From positions 3,596,001-3,660,000 of the forward strand of contig OY970200.1 of assembly GCA_963708235.1 (NCBI GenBank): DNA of 64,000 bases, read 5' to 3'. A program made the position numbers and the translations under genes. The notes beneath the pieces were generated by a model that did not search any database, was not told the origin of the DNA, and saw nothing but the letters and a program-made list of their open reading frames with translations. Of the stretch, positions 27,938 to 37,230 are shown in pieces (the first letter of the stretch is position 1; each line of letters starts with the position of its first letter). Source of the DNA: G963708235 sp963708235 (GTDB lineage Bacteria; Actinomycetota; Acidimicrobiia; Spongiisociales; UBA5794).

Positions 27938-28844
27938 AAAGATGATCATCATCGGGTCGGGTCCCGCCGGACTCACCGCCGCGGTATACGCCGCCCGGGC
28001 CGACCTGTCACCTCTGATGATCGAAGGATTCGAACGTGGTGGTCAGTTGATGCTCACCACCGATGTCGAGAACTACCCGGGCTTTCCCGACGGGATCATG
28101 GGCCCGGACCTGATGGAGCAGTTCCGCAAGCAGGCCGAGCGGTTCGGCACCCGCATCCTCTCGTCGGATGTGACCCGTGTCGATTTCTCCAGTCGCCCCT
28201 TCACCGTGTGGGTGGGTGATCAGGAGTACCAGGCGGAAACAGTCGTCATCTCCACCGGAGCCTCGGCGCGCTGGCTGGGAGTTCCCGGCGAGGACAAGCT
28301 GCGAGGTCATGGCGTCTCGTCCTGTGCCACCTGCGACGGCTTCTTCTTCCGTGACCGCGAGATCGCCATCGTCGGGGGCGGCGACAGCGCCATGGAAGAG
28401 GCCCTGTTCCTGACCAAGTTCGCCTCAAAGGTCACCATCATCCACCGACGCGACGAGTTCCGCGCCTCCAAGATCATGGCCAACCGCGCCCTCACCCACG
28501 ACAAGATCGAGGTGCGGTGGAACAGCGCCGTCGAAGAGATCCTTGGTAACGACACCGTGACCGGGGTCCGCGTGCGCAATCTGGTGACAGGCGACACCGA
28601 CGAACTTGCCCTCGACGGGGTCTTCGTCGCCATCGGGCACACTCCGAATACCGCCGTGTTCGGGGAGCAACTCGCCACCGACGAGGCCGGCTACATCATC
28701 ACCGAGCAGGGCACCCGAACCTCGGTCGAGGGCGTGTTCGCCGCCGGAGATGTGGTCGACAAGGTCTACCGCCAGGCGATCACGGCGGCAGGCATGGGGT
28801 GCCAGGCCGCCATCGACGCCGAGCGGTGGCTCGAACATCGGTAG
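27930..28844 (+). CDS. trxB: thioredoxin reductase
   Basis: 304 aa FAD/NADPH enzyme. The N-terminal FAD motif IIGSGPAGLTAAVYAARA, redox pair CATC (SCATCDGFFFRD), NADPH motif VGGGDSAMEEALFL and C-terminal FAD motif GVFAAGDVVDKVYRQ are all present. ATG 27930 follows AAGGA. It reduces the thioredoxin encoded next; the gene pair lies in the standard order for the actinobacterial origin region. Confidence 0.97.
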   Translation: MVEKMIIIGSGPAGLTAAVYAARADLSPLMIEGFERGGQLMLTTDVENYPGFPDGIMGPDLMEQFRKQAERFGTRILSSDVTRVDFSSRPFTVWVGDQEYQAETVVISTGASARWLGVPGEDKLRGHGVSSCATCDGFFFRDREIAIVGGGDSAMEEALFLTKFASKVTIIHRRDEFRASKIMANRALTHDKIEVRWNSAVEEILGNDTVTGVRVRNLVTGDTDELALDGVFVAIGHTPNTAVFGEQLATDEAGYIITEQGTRTSVEGVFAAGDVVDKVYRQAITAAGMGCQAAIDAERWLEHR

Positions 28845-28925
28845 GGGAATGCCGACCGACGACGTCGGGTTGTCTCCGAGGCGGGCCCTACCGCGACAGA
28901 TTTCACCCGTAGACACCACAATTCG

Positions 28926-28958
28926 ATGAGGAGGTGACGGCCGTCCGGCCGACACTGC
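28926..28958 (+). promoter_or_regulatory. ribosome site with intervening hairpin before trxA
   Basis: A strong GAGGAGG (28928-28934) lies 24 bases from the trxA ATG, too far for direct use. Between them GGCC-GTCC-GGCC (28939-28950) can form a tetraloop hairpin that would shorten the effective spacing to about 12 bases. The ribosome site also overlaps a three-codon frame, ATG AGG AGG TGA. Confidence 0.4.
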
Positions 28959-29282
28959 ATGGGAAACACACTTACCGCCGACAAGACAAATTTCGAGAAC
29001 CTCATCGCCGGGGACACCCCGGTCCTGGTGGACTTCTGGGCCGAATGGTGTGGACCGTGCCGAGCCATGGCCGGGCCGCTCGATGACCTCGCCGGGGAGA
29101 AGGCCGGCACCTTGGATGTCGCCAAGCTCAACGTCGATGAGAACCAGGAGATCAGCCTGAAGTACCAGGTGATGAGCATCCCCACCCTCATCTTGTTCCG
29201 CGACGGCACCGAGGTGAAGCGGGTCGTGGGCGCCAGGTCCAAGGCACAGCTCGAATCGGAACTCGCCGCCTTCCTCGTTTGA
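28959..29282 (+). CDS. trxA: thioredoxin
   Basis: 107 aa with the classical active site WAEWCGPCRAMAG and the cis-proline segment VMSIPTLILFRDG. It is the general protein disulfide reductase, recycled by TrxB. It lies 114 bases after trxB, so it may be co-transcribed, with its own translation signal as described for the leader. Confidence 0.97.
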   Translation: MGNTLTADKTNFENLIAGDTPVLVDFWAEWCGPCRAMAGPLDDLAGEKAGTLDVAKLNVDENQEISLKYQVMSIPTLILFRDGTEVKRVVGARSKAQLESELAAFLV

Positions 29283-29317
29283 GCCGGATCCGTTCGGAAG
29301 TGTGAGACGATAGTGCT

Positions 29318-30304
29318 GTGAGGCTCTATCGCATGGGAGACGAAGGCGAGCCGGTACGGGATATCCAGGGGCGATTACGTGCCCTGGACCTCGATCCGGC
29401 ACCCGATCCTGATGGCGGCTACGGCACTGGTACCGTTGCCGCCGTTTCGGCATTCCAGAAGAGCCGTGGGTTGCCGGTGGACGGTATCGTCGGACCCGAT
29501 ACGTGGCGGACGCTGGTCGATGCCGGCTTCCGGCTCGGGGATCGGATGTTGTATCACCGCATCCCCATGATGCGCGGTGACGACGTCGCCGAGTTGCAGC
29601 GCCGGCTCAACGCCCTGGGTTTCGATGCCGGCAAGGTGGACGGGACCTTCGGGCCGGACGCCCTCGGCGCCGTCCTCGACTTCCAGGCCAACCGCCGGAT
29701 GGCCGAGGACGGCATCGTCGGCAAGAAGTTCGCCTCCGAGCTCGAGCTGATGGCCCGCGCCACATCGAAACCGGGGCGCGAAGGGGTGCGGGAACGACAG
29801 TGGCTCGCCGCCCTCCCCAGCCACGTCGCCGGTCAGCGGATCTATGTGGATGCCTTCTGCCGCACCGATGAGGAGGCGGCGGACTGTTGGGAGGCTTCCA
29901 TCGAGTTCGCTGCCGCCATCCAGAATCTGGGAGCACATCCGCTGTTGTCGCGCAGCGCCGACACCGCTCCCGCCGAGCGGGTGCGGGCGCTCCGGGCCAA
30001 CCGCCTCGACGCCGACTTCGTCGTGTCCTTCACCCACCCCGACGAAAGCTCGGCGGTGTTCTACTTCTCTTCGCAGCACAGTCACTCGGCCGCCGGCGAG
30101 AAGGTGGCCTCGGCGGTGGCGGATTCGTTGGGCTTGACCTCGGAGGGTCGTGCCTTCCCCATGCTCAAGGACACACGACCCCCTGCCGTGGTGATCAGCA
30201 TGAGTCCCATGAACGCCGATGTGGGGCGGCGCGCCGCTGCAGGAATCGTCGGACTGCTCGCCGCACCCCGCGAGTCGATCCCCACCGGGAACACGGGCCG
30301 CTGA
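29318..30304 (+). CDS. cwlM: CwlM-like peptidoglycan-binding protein with degenerate amidase domain
   Basis: 328 aa from GTG 29318 with no signal peptide, so cytoplasmic. Two peptidoglycan-binding-1 repeats (about residues 8-65 and 80-140; GDEGEPVRDIQGRLRALDL, RGDDVAELQRRLNALGFDAG) precede an amidase_3-like domain. The zinc-binding His/Glu set of active amidases is not seen (IYVDAFCRTDEE instead of an HGG motif). Mycobacterial CwlM at this locus is likewise a non-enzymatic regulator of cell-wall precursor synthesis. Confidence 0.85.
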   Translation: MRLYRMGDEGEPVRDIQGRLRALDLDPAPDPDGGYGTGTVAAVSAFQKSRGLPVDGIVGPDTWRTLVDAGFRLGDRMLYHRIPMMRGDDVAELQRRLNALGFDAGKVDGTFGPDALGAVLDFQANRRMAEDGIVGKKFASELELMARATSKPGREGVRERQWLAALPSHVAGQRIYVDAFCRTDEEAADCWEASIEFAAAIQNLGAHPLLSRSADTAPAERVRALRANRLDADFVVSFTHPDESSAVFYFSSQHSHSAAGEKVASAVADSLGLTSEGRAFPMLKDTRPPAVVISMSPMNADVGRRAAAGIVGLLAAPRESIPTGNTGR

Positions 30305-31025
30305 AGCCCGCCGACCCGCCGGTGTCCCCCGGTCGGGACGACAACCGGTGGTGGGACACGGCATGGCATGGGGTTCGACTCTTGCCGTGACCGCGCCGGA
30401 ACGAACCCGAGTCTTCCCGATTGGGTCGGGGCGACGCTTCTGGCGAGCCGTCATGATCGTCCGCCCGGCCCCATCCACCCGTGGCCGCGCTCCGTCTCCG
30501 GTCGGTTGCGGGCAGACCTTCGATGACTCCACGTAGTCGCCTGGCCGCCGGCGATTGGTCGGGATCTGCACCCCTCGGATGGTGCGCTCGGTAGATCGCC
30601 TCGGCTGCCTGCTTCGTTCGTGGTGTCGGTGGTCGGGTGCCCTCGGCGCTGCCGGGCGATCAATGGGCGCTGCACGCAAGGCGACGACTCCCCAACTCGA
30701 TACTCCGTCGGGGCGGGCGCCCGATTTCGCACCGGCATCGGATCTTGGGTTCGAGCCCGGGTTCTCGGCGGTCGGCCCGACTCCGTTCACAACGTCCGGT
30801 GGCGGTGCGGCCGGACCGCTGTAGCGGTCGCACCCGGGTGATCGGTGTCCCGGCTGCAACTCGCCACCACGGTGCACCCGCGAGACGGCGGTGCAGACGC
30901 GGCACACGAGCACGCCGAACCAGAAGTGGGGTCGAGTCTTGGCGGACGGTACGGCGGATCGTCCGCGCTCAAACGGTTGCCCGAGTACGGTCCTGAGGCG
31001 GCTTCCCGGACCCGGTGGCGCCAGG
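30305..31025. other. gene-poor convergent spacer (about 720 bp)
   Basis: Lies between convergent cwlM and parB. Open frames on both strands are short, Arg/Ser/Pro-rich, and have no convincing start sites or known motifs. I see no tRNA, parS site or mobile element. The stretch is less GC-biased at codon third positions than the neighbours, as expected for non-coding DNA. Confidence 0.5.
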
Positions 31026-31880
31026 TCAGCCGTAGAAACGGCGGTAGATCCGCTCCAGGTCGTCGAGGGATCCGAACCGGACCACCATCTTGCCCCCGCG
31101 GGGCCCGTAGTCGATCTTTACCTTGGTGCCGAGGTGCTCGGCGAGGCGCGATTCGAGTTCGATGATGGCGGCGGGGCGGGCGGATGGTGTCGTCGGCACC
31201 GGATCGGATGGCCGGGTGCGGAGCCGGACCGCATCCTCGACCTGTCGAACCGACCAGCCTTCTTCTGCGGCTCTCCCGGCGATGTGTGCGGCGTAGGCCT
31301 CGTCGTCCAACCCGAGCAGGGCCCGTGCGTGACCGGCGGACAACTCTCCACGTTCGACCAGCCCGTGGACGCTGGCGGGGAGTTGCAGGAGGCGCAGCGT
31401 GTTGGTGACGGCACTCCTACTCTTGCCGACTCGGGCGGCGACCGCCTCGTGGGTCAGGCCGAAGTCCTCGATCAGTTGCCGGTAGGCGGCGGCGACTTCG
31501 AGCGGGCTGAGGTCTTCACGTTGGACATTCTCGATGAGCGCCTCGGTGAGGCTGGTGAGTTGACCTCCGCTGTCGTCACGCACGATGGCGGGGATCTCAC
31601 GGAGACCAGCGATTTGTGCCGCACGACAACGTCGTTCACCGGCAACCAACTCGAAGGTGCCCTCGGTCAACCCGATCCGCACCACCACGGGTTGGAGGAC
31701 GCCGACCTCCCGGATCGATGCCGCCAGCATCTCGAGCGCTTCGTCGTCGAAGTGCTGGCGTGGCTGCTGAGGGTTGGCGGTGATCCTGTCCAACGGAACC
31801 GTGGCGTAGCCGTGCTCGCTGCGACCTGCCGGCAGCAGTGCATCGAGTCCCCGGCCGAGTCCGCTCTTACGTGCGGCCAT
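31026..31880 (-). CDS. parB: chromosome partitioning protein ParB
   Basis: 284 aa from ATG 31880 (AGGAG upstream), overlapping the parA end by 14 bases. N-terminal GLGRGLDALLP, the CTP-binding boxes NPQQPRQHFD and GERRCRAAQIAGL, and the helix-turn-helix GLTHEAVAARVGKSRSAVTN are typical. A C-terminal dimer domain ends the protein. It loads on the parS sites found between rsmG and jag and spreads to organise the origin. Confidence 0.97.
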   Translation of the reverse strand: MAARKSGLGRGLDALLPAGRSEHGYATVPLDRITANPQQPRQHFDDEALEMLAASIREVGVLQPVVVRIGLTEGTFELVAGERRCRAAQIAGLREIPAIVRDDSGGQLTSLTEALIENVQREDLSPLEVAAAYRQLIEDFGLTHEAVAARVGKSRSAVTNTLRLLQLPASVHGLVERGELSAGHARALLGLDDEAYAAHIAGRAAEEGWSVRQVEDAVRLRTRPSDPVPTTPSARPAAIIELESRLAEHLGTKVKIDYGPRGGKMVVRFGSLDDLERIYRRFYG

Positions 31881-32694
31881 GTCGTCTCCTGAACTCCCTG
31901 GCCAACTCCCGATAGGCGATGGCGCCTCGGGACATCGGGTCGAATGCTTCGATCGGCTCCCCATACGAAGGCGCCTCACTCAGTCGAACCGTACGAGGGA
32001 TCACGGTCCGGTAGGTCGTATCGCCGAAATGTTGGCGCACCTGCCCCACCACGTCTGCGGCAAGGGTGGTGCGTCCGTCGAACATGGTCAGCACCACGCC
32101 TTCGATCTCAAGCTCAGGGTTGAGGTTGTTCTTGATGAGCTCGACATTACGAGTGAGTTGGCTCACCCCCTCGAGGGCGTAATATTCGCACTGGATCGGG
32201 ATCATGACCTGATCCGCTCCGGCGAGACCGTTGATAGTCAGCAGACCAAGGCTCGGGGGACAGTCGATGAGCACCACGTCGTAAGCGTCGCGCACGGTGT
32301 CGAGCGCCTGTCGTAGACGGCGCTCCCTGGACATCATGCTGACCAGCTCGATCTCGGCGCCGGCAAGATCGATGTTGGCTGGGAGGATGAACAGATCCCG
32401 CACCGAGGTCGGTTCGACGGCGTCCTCGACGGCCATTCCACCGACCAAGACCTCGTAGGTGGAGCCGTCGAGCCGGGAGCGGTCAACGCCCAAGCCGGAT
32501 GTCGTGTTCCCCTGAGGGTCGAGGTCGACCACGAGCACCCGTTCCCCTTGGAGGGCCAGACCGGCACCGAGGTTGATCGCCGTGGTCGACTTGCCGACCC
32601 CACCCTTCTGGTTGGCGATGGCCACCACCACGGCGGAACGGATTGCGGGCGCCGAAGCGAGTTCGGAGGGGCTGAAGGATGGAGTGGTCACCAC
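31867..32694 (-). CDS. parA: chromosome partitioning ATPase ParA (Soj)
   Basis: 275 aa. Deviant Walker A NQKGGVGKSTTAINL, the VVDLDPQGNTTSG Walker A' region and IDCPPSLGLLTINGL are present. It drives origin segregation together with ParB. The start is GTG 32694 or the next in-frame GTG 32691; the latter makes a GTGA overlap with the rsmG stop, a habit of this genome. Confidence 0.97.
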   Translation of the reverse strand: MVTTPSFSPSELASAPAIRSAVVVAIANQKGGVGKSTTAINLGAGLALQGERVLVVDLDPQGNTTSGLGVDRSRLDGSTYEVLVGGMAVEDAVEPTSVRDLFILPANIDLAGAEIELVSMMSRERRLRQALDTVRDAYDVVLIDCPPSLGLLTINGLAGADQVMIPIQCEYYALEGVSQLTRNVELIKNNLNPELEIEGVVLTMFDGRTTLAADVVGQVRQHFGDTTYRTVIPRTVRLSEAPSYGEPIEAFDPMSRGAIAYRELAREFRRRHGRT

Positions 32695-33341
32695 CGCCCA
32701 ATCCTAAGCAACCAGGAGGGCGAGTCAAGGACCCCGTCCGGGATGTCGACCAGCTCGGCGTTCCAGGAGGCGGGCAGTGCGGCCGGGGAACTCTGCCACG
32801 TCTTCATCGCCTTCGAGTCTGCCCCCCGTCCAAGACCGAACCAAATCTCGCCCTGGGTTGCGGTCAAAGGGGGGATCAGGGTGAGCGCCTCGGTGATGGG
32901 GAGGGACGCCCTCAGGACGACCCGGTCGAAGCTGCCGGTGTAGTTGCGAACGTCCGCCTGTTCAACGGCAACATCGATGTCGAGGATCGACAGGATCCGA
33001 TGGAGGCCGTCGATCCGCCGGCCGGCGCGGTCCAAGAGTGTGACGTGGGCTTTTGGCCGAGCGATGGCGATGAGGATTCCGGGTAGCCCGACACCCGTCC
33101 CCACATCGAGGACCGTCGCATTCGGTGGGAGACCGATCCCGAAGACCAGGGAATCAAGGATGTGACGGTCCCAGATTCGGGCTCCCTCGGCGGGTCCGAT
33201 TCCGCCACGTACGACAGCTTCGGTGGTCAGCCACACGGCGTACTGTTCGAGCGCAGCGAACTGGTCGTCGCTCCATTCCGGAACGCCGATCGAAGGGCCA
33301 AGTGCTGCAAGCCGTTCGATCGGAGGGGTGGTGAGTGCCAT
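32688..33341 (-). CDS. rsmG: 16S rRNA (guanine-N7)-methyltransferase RsmG (GidB)
   Basis: 217 aa from ATG 33341, with AGGAT upstream. The SAM-binding motif LDVGTGVGLPGILIAIARP and the family segment IWDRHILDSLVFG are intact. It methylates G527 of 16S rRNA; loss gives low-level streptomycin resistance in other bacteria. The gene heads rsmG-parA-parB. Confidence 0.95.
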   Translation of the reverse strand: MALTTPPIERLAALGPSIGVPEWSDDQFAALEQYAVWLTTEAVVRGGIGPAEGARIWDRHILDSLVFGIGLPPNATVLDVGTGVGLPGILIAIARPKAHVTLLDRAGRRIDGLHRILSILDIDVAVEQADVRNYTGSFDRVVLRASLPITEALTLIPPLTATQGEIWFGLGRGADSKAMKTWQSSPAALPASWNAELVDIPDGVLDSPSWLLRIGRW

Positions 33342-33412
33342 CCGCCGGATCCTAGTGGTGGAGCCCCGCACCCCCGTCGCACATCGTTCCTGTCCGATAT
33401 CACCAGTCAGAC

Positions 33413-33428
33413 CGTTCCACGTGAAACA
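33413..33428. promoter_or_regulatory. parS site 1
   Basis: CGTTCCACGTGAAACA differs from the consensus parS palindrome TGTTTCACGTGAAACA in two positions of one arm. The core CACGTG and the GAAAC arm are exact. It lies 72 bases upstream of rsmG. Confidence 0.9.
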
Positions 33429-34895
33429 TTGCGTCGACGCGCCAGCCAGCTGGTCTACACCCGACCGACAAGACGGCACCCGGGCTCATCCCTTCTGTGC
33501 ACGATCCCCCTAAAGCGTCCCGCACACCTCAGGAGTGGGCTGGCGGGGCATGGGTTCGGGTCCTCTCCGACGTCGAAAGTCCCGCTTCGGCGTGAGACCT
33601 GCCCGCGATCGGGTACCCCAGAGCCCGCAACCGTGTCTCTCGTGGGGCAGCCGGATCGGGATACCGGTGTAGCCCTTTGCGCCCGACGGAGGGGACGGTG
33701 GCCTACGCCGTTCACCAACAGGCCGGAGGCGGGATTCCGTGTGATCGAGGAATCCGATCTCCTTTGTGGCGGACCGACGGACCGCTACAAGGTGCCGCAC
33801 ATGCACGCGGCAAGCCGCCATTCCTTCGACAAGCAGCCAAGATGCTTCTCCTGACCCAGGTCCCGGAGAGTTCGCAGGCGATGGCTGTGGGCTACTGCTG
33901 CAGCACGCTCATGCATCCGGCGCCGTCCGGCGTGAACGGCGCTCCACCCGGTCGGCGACGTAGGTCGCGCTCGGCCGTGATGCAGCGCATGCCCATTCGG
34001 AATCCTTCGACAGACACCGGTTGGTGGCCCATGGTTCTCCCATCGGATGCATAGGCGCGCAACCAGGTGACCACCGCCAGTTGAGCAGGGGGAAGGTTCT
34101 CACCCGGAGATGCCTGGCCCAGAGCACACACCGGCCCGCTCGAGCGCTGCGCCCATCAGGCGCAACAGACGAGGAGCGATCAGCCCCGATAGGGTGCATC
34201 GGTGTTCGAGCGGGCCTCATCGGGCCGAGCACAAACGGATAGCCGCCCGAATCGCCGGCTGAGGAGGGGGGGCCATTCCAGACTTCTCAGCACCTCGCAA
34301 CGCCGTCGGGGGGTTCATCGACGGCGGACAGCCACTAACCCGTCGGACGAGCTTGGGCCTACCCCCTTGGGAGACCGATGTGAGCATGACGCCCAGATCG
34401 GGAGCAGGGGATGACCTCCCGTGACCGAAGGGCCGTCTGCGTGCCCGTCCCGGTCTCCGACCCTCGCAGAGTCCCGGTCGACTGGCTGCGTCGACCGGGT
34501 TCGGGCTTTGGGGCAAGGGTTGCGAGGTCCGAGGTGGCCGATCCGGAGGTATTCCGCCACTCCCTGGAGGAGCGGAGCGGGTCACCGAGCCCCTGGCGCC
34601 GGGCCCCGGTCGACGAGACTCCGTACTCCGCCGGATCGGGCAGCAGACTTGTGGGCGGCAGGCGTTCTCTGGCGGATGGCCCGCAGGCGACATCTCGCCT
34701 GGGCACCTGGCGTGGAGTTCGGTGCCTAGCCCTTCCGATAATGGTCGAGCGTAACGGGCGGTCACTTCGGTGGACTCCCCGCGGCGGCTTAAGTCGTCCA
34801 AGCGGAGCCAGTGAGCCCTCGCGAGGGAGAGCGCCGGCGTCGGCTTCGTCGTCTCGCGGGCCGTTGATCGAGGCGGGATCCGTTGTGGAGAGTGA

Positions 34896-34911
34896 TGTTT
34901 CACGTGGAACG
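34896..34911. promoter_or_regulatory. parS site 2
   Basis: TGTTTCACGTGGAACG has the left arm and core exact and a GGAAC right arm, the variant common in actinobacteria. It lies just downstream of jag and is in mirror orientation to site 1, 1.48 kb away. Confidence 0.92.
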
Positions 34912-34974
34912 CGAGAGACTCCCGGGCCGACGTGGCACGGGAGCTCTCTCAAATGAACGGACAACCTCTGAAGA

Positions 34975-36048
34975 TCACTCCGCAGAGATAATCACCGATC
35001 GGTCCGGGTCTTCACCCTCGGAGAACGAGCGCACACCGTCGATTTCGCCGATGGCGTCGTGAACGACCTTGCGGTCAGCGGGATTCATCGGCTCGAGCAT
35101 GACCTCACCGCCATCGGCAAGCACCTTGTCGGCAAGTTTGGTGGCGTAGATGGTAAGCGCCTGGCGGCGCCGCTCGTTGTAGCCGGCGATGTCGAGACGC
35201 ATCCGGGGCGCTCCGAACGTCCGGCGCTGCACCACGGTTCGGGTGATCTCGAGAACCGACTGCATGACCACGCCCTTGGCGCCAACGAGCGCCTCGGTCT
35301 GGTCGCCACTGACATCGATTCGGAGAATGTCCTCATCGATCTCGAAGGTGACTTCCCCTTCCAAACCGTATGCCTCGAGCAGCCCGCGGATAAAGGTCAC
35401 CGCAACGTCTGCCTGTTCCTCGATACTGGTATCGGGCTGGTCCGCAGTCATTGCCACACCTGCTGCTTCCTCGGCGACAGGCCGGCGTGCAGGCGTCTTG
35501 CCGGCGTTGCGCTTGTTCTGTCGGCCATCGTTCTCCTGCTTCTTGCCATCCGGCTCTTTACCTGCGGATCCGCTCGGCCGGGAATCGTCGCGTGTACGGT
35601 CATCCCGTCGGCCATTGCTGCGACCACCTCGACCGGCACCGGACGGTTCACCATCGGGCTTGCCTGAATCGGCGCCCGACTTTGCGGCGCTCCGTTCGCT
35701 GCCTCCGCGCCGATCGTCCCCTCGGCCGCGGCCCGTCTGGGCGCCACCGGAACTCTGTCCCCGACCGCCCGACGACTCGCGACCACCTTGCCGGCCGCCA
35801 TCCCCGCGGGCGCTCGATCCACCCTCATCGTCACCCTTGCCCCGGCCTCGACGGCGGCGGCGCTTGCGGTCAACCGGCTTGGGACTCACCTTCACCAGCG
35901 CCTCTTGGGCACCGATACCAAGGAATCCCGCCTTCGGCTCTCTCAGAACTTCGACGACGGCAGCGTCACGAGATTCGAGTCCGAGCTCGGCGAGGGCGGC
36001 GTCGACCGCCACATTCACACTCTTCCCAGATGCTTCAACCCACTCCAT
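34975..36048 (-). CDS. khpB: KhpB/Jag RNA-binding protein with long RG-rich linker
   Basis: 357 aa. Residues 1-52 are the Jag-N domain (MEWVEASGKSVNVAVDAALA, GFLGIGAQEA). Residues about 60-205 form a disordered linker rich in Arg, Gly, Asp and Ser, about 140 residues and longer than most. Then a KH domain (VTFEIDEDILRIDVSGDQ) and an R3H-type end (GYNERRRQALTIYA). The protein binds RNA and influences division and envelope functions. It lies 4 bases after yidC in the rpmH-rnpA-yidD-yidC-jag operon. Confidence 0.92.
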   Translation of the reverse strand: MEWVEASGKSVNVAVDAALAELGLESRDAAVVEVLREPKAGFLGIGAQEALVKVSPKPVDRKRRRRRGRGKGDDEGGSSARGDGGRQGGRESSGGRGQSSGGAQTGRGRGDDRRGGSERSAAKSGADSGKPDGEPSGAGRGGRSNGRRDDRTRDDSRPSGSAGKEPDGKKQENDGRQNKRNAGKTPARRPVAEEAAGVAMTADQPDTSIEEQADVAVTFIRGLLEAYGLEGEVTFEIDEDILRIDVSGDQTEALVGAKGVVMQSVLEITRTVVQRRTFGAPRMRLDIAGYNERRRQALTIYATKLADKVLADGGEVMLEPMNPADRKVVHDAIGEIDGVRSFSEGEDPDRSVIISAE

Positions 36049-36052
36049 CGGG

Positions 36053-36949
36053 CTAGTTCCTCCTGCGCTTCTTGCGCTTCTTGCTGGCGTTGGGAGCCGG
36101 CTTCCGGGGCTGCTCCAGACCCGAGGAGGGGTCCGAGTCAGCTACTGGGAGCTCCGGCTTGGGGCTTGCTTTGCCCTGGCCACCCTTCGGCTTGGTGCCA
36201 TCACCGTCCATCCCGAAGATGACGGCCTGCTGACCGATCCGGAACAGGTTCGACACTGCGAAGTACAGCACCAGACCGCTAGGGAACGTCCACGAGATGA
36301 ATCCGAAGAACAGCGGCATGATCTTGAGAGCGGTCTGCATCCCTTGGGGCTGCTGAGCCTTCTGCTCCGGTGTGGTGCGCCGGGTGGTCTGATACTGCTG
36401 GTAGAGACCCGCAAGAATCACGATGATCACAAGAATGATATAGGGAATCGCCGTCCGGAGACCGGACTCGGCGAGCGCCTCGCTCGGGGCACGGAGCAGG
36501 TCCATCCCGAGGAACTGTGTGTCGTCGGCACGGATCGCATCGGCAAGCGCCGAGTCGGTGGGAATTGCGTTCGAGGTGAGCTCGAAGGTTCCATTGACCT
36601 CGACCCGGTTGATGCGGAGAACCTGGAACAGCGCAAACCAGATCGGCATCTGCAGGATGAGGGGCAGACAGCCGGCAGCCGGGTTGACCCCGTGCTCCTG
36701 GTAGAGCGCCATGAGCTGCTTCTGCATCTCCTCCCGGTCGCTCTTGTACTCCTTCTGGAGACGCTTCACCTCAGGTTGGATGACCTGGAGCGCCTTCATC
36801 GAGCGGGTCTGCTTGAGCGTCAGCGGGAACAAGAGCAGGCTGACCACAAGTGTCAGCAGGATGATCGCTATCCCATAGTTGGGGACAATTGAGTAGAAGA
36901 ACGCGAGGATGCTGCCGAGCAGCGATACGAGCGCTGAAAAGGGGTTCAC
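36053..36949 (-). CDS. yidC: membrane protein insertase YidC/Oxa1
   Basis: 298 aa. An N-terminal helix, the conserved NYGIAIILLTLVVSLLLFPL, a cytoplasmic coiled hairpin (SMKALQVIQPEVKRLQKEY) and PAAGCLPLILQMPIWFALFQ identify the insertase core. As in other Gram-positive-type YidC there is no large first periplasmic domain. A Lys/Arg-rich cytoplasmic tail may contact ribosomes. GTG 36949 overlaps the yidD stop as GTGA. Confidence 0.96.
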   Translation of the reverse strand: MNPFSALVSLLGSILAFFYSIVPNYGIAIILLTLVVSLLLFPLTLKQTRSMKALQVIQPEVKRLQKEYKSDREEMQKQLMALYQEHGVNPAAGCLPLILQMPIWFALFQVLRINRVEVNGTFELTSNAIPTDSALADAIRADDTQFLGMDLLRAPSEALAESGLRTAIPYIILVIIVILAGLYQQYQTTRRTTPEQKAQQPQGMQTALKIMPLFFGFISWTFPSGLVLYFAVSNLFRIGQQAVIFGMDGDGTKPKGGQGKASPKPELPVADSDPSSGLEQPRKPAPNASKKRKKRRRN

Positions 36950-37230
36950 GAAGCTATTCCTGAATGGTTGACGGGGTTCTCATTGGCGACGGCAGGCACC
37001 GGGTCGTAGCCGCCGGCCCGGAAAGGATGGCAACGGCCCAGACGCTTCATCCCCAGCCACACACCCCGGAACAGGCCGTGAGCGGTGATCGCCTCGGCGG
37101 TGTACACCGAGCAGGTAGGGAGATAGCGACAGTTGCGTCCGAGAAAGGGAGAGAACAGTCGGCGATAGATACCGATAGCTGACAGTGCAGCGCGAGCGCC
37201 GAGCCCGGGTGGGGCTGCCGTTCTACTCAC
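36946..37230 (-). CDS. yidD: membrane protein insertion efficiency factor YidD
   Basis: 94 aa with the family core YRRLFSPFLGRNCRYLPTCS and GVWLGMKRLGRCHPFRAGGYDPVP, including the conserved cysteines. It is a small amphipathic helper of YidC. Start GTG 37230 overlaps the rnpA stop as GTGA. Confidence 0.95.
   Translation of the reverse strand: MSRTAAPPGLGARAALSAIGIYRRLFSPFLGRNCRYLPTCSVYTAEAITAHGLFRGVWLGMKRLGRCHPFRAGGYDPVPAVANENPVNHSGIAS

Larger units (their letters stand above)
33342..34974. other. 1.6-kb gene-poor region holding two parS sites
   Basis: Between rsmG and jag, both on the minus strand. No frame here has credible coding properties; the best, a 79-codon minus-strand frame at 33892-34131, uses clearly less GC at third positions than its neighbours and matches nothing I know. 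The region holds two near-perfect ParB sites and otherwise unique sequence. It probably serves as the centromere-like loading zone, or contains a decayed gene. Confidence 0.55.

Noticed and set aside
28926..28937. ATG AGG AGG TGA as a regulatory mini-ORF before trxA
   Set aside because: It coincides exactly with the ribosome-binding sequence, so chance is the simpler reading.
30740..30765. GGGTTCGAGCCCG resembling a tRNA T-arm
   Set aside because: No matching anticodon or acceptor stem upstream; isolated palindrome.
33892..34131. A 79-codon minus-strand frame in the parS gap (ENLPPAQLAVVTWLRAYASD)
   Set aside because: Third-position GC only about 70 percent against roughly 90 for real genes here; no ribosome site and no known family. 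Could be a gene remnant.
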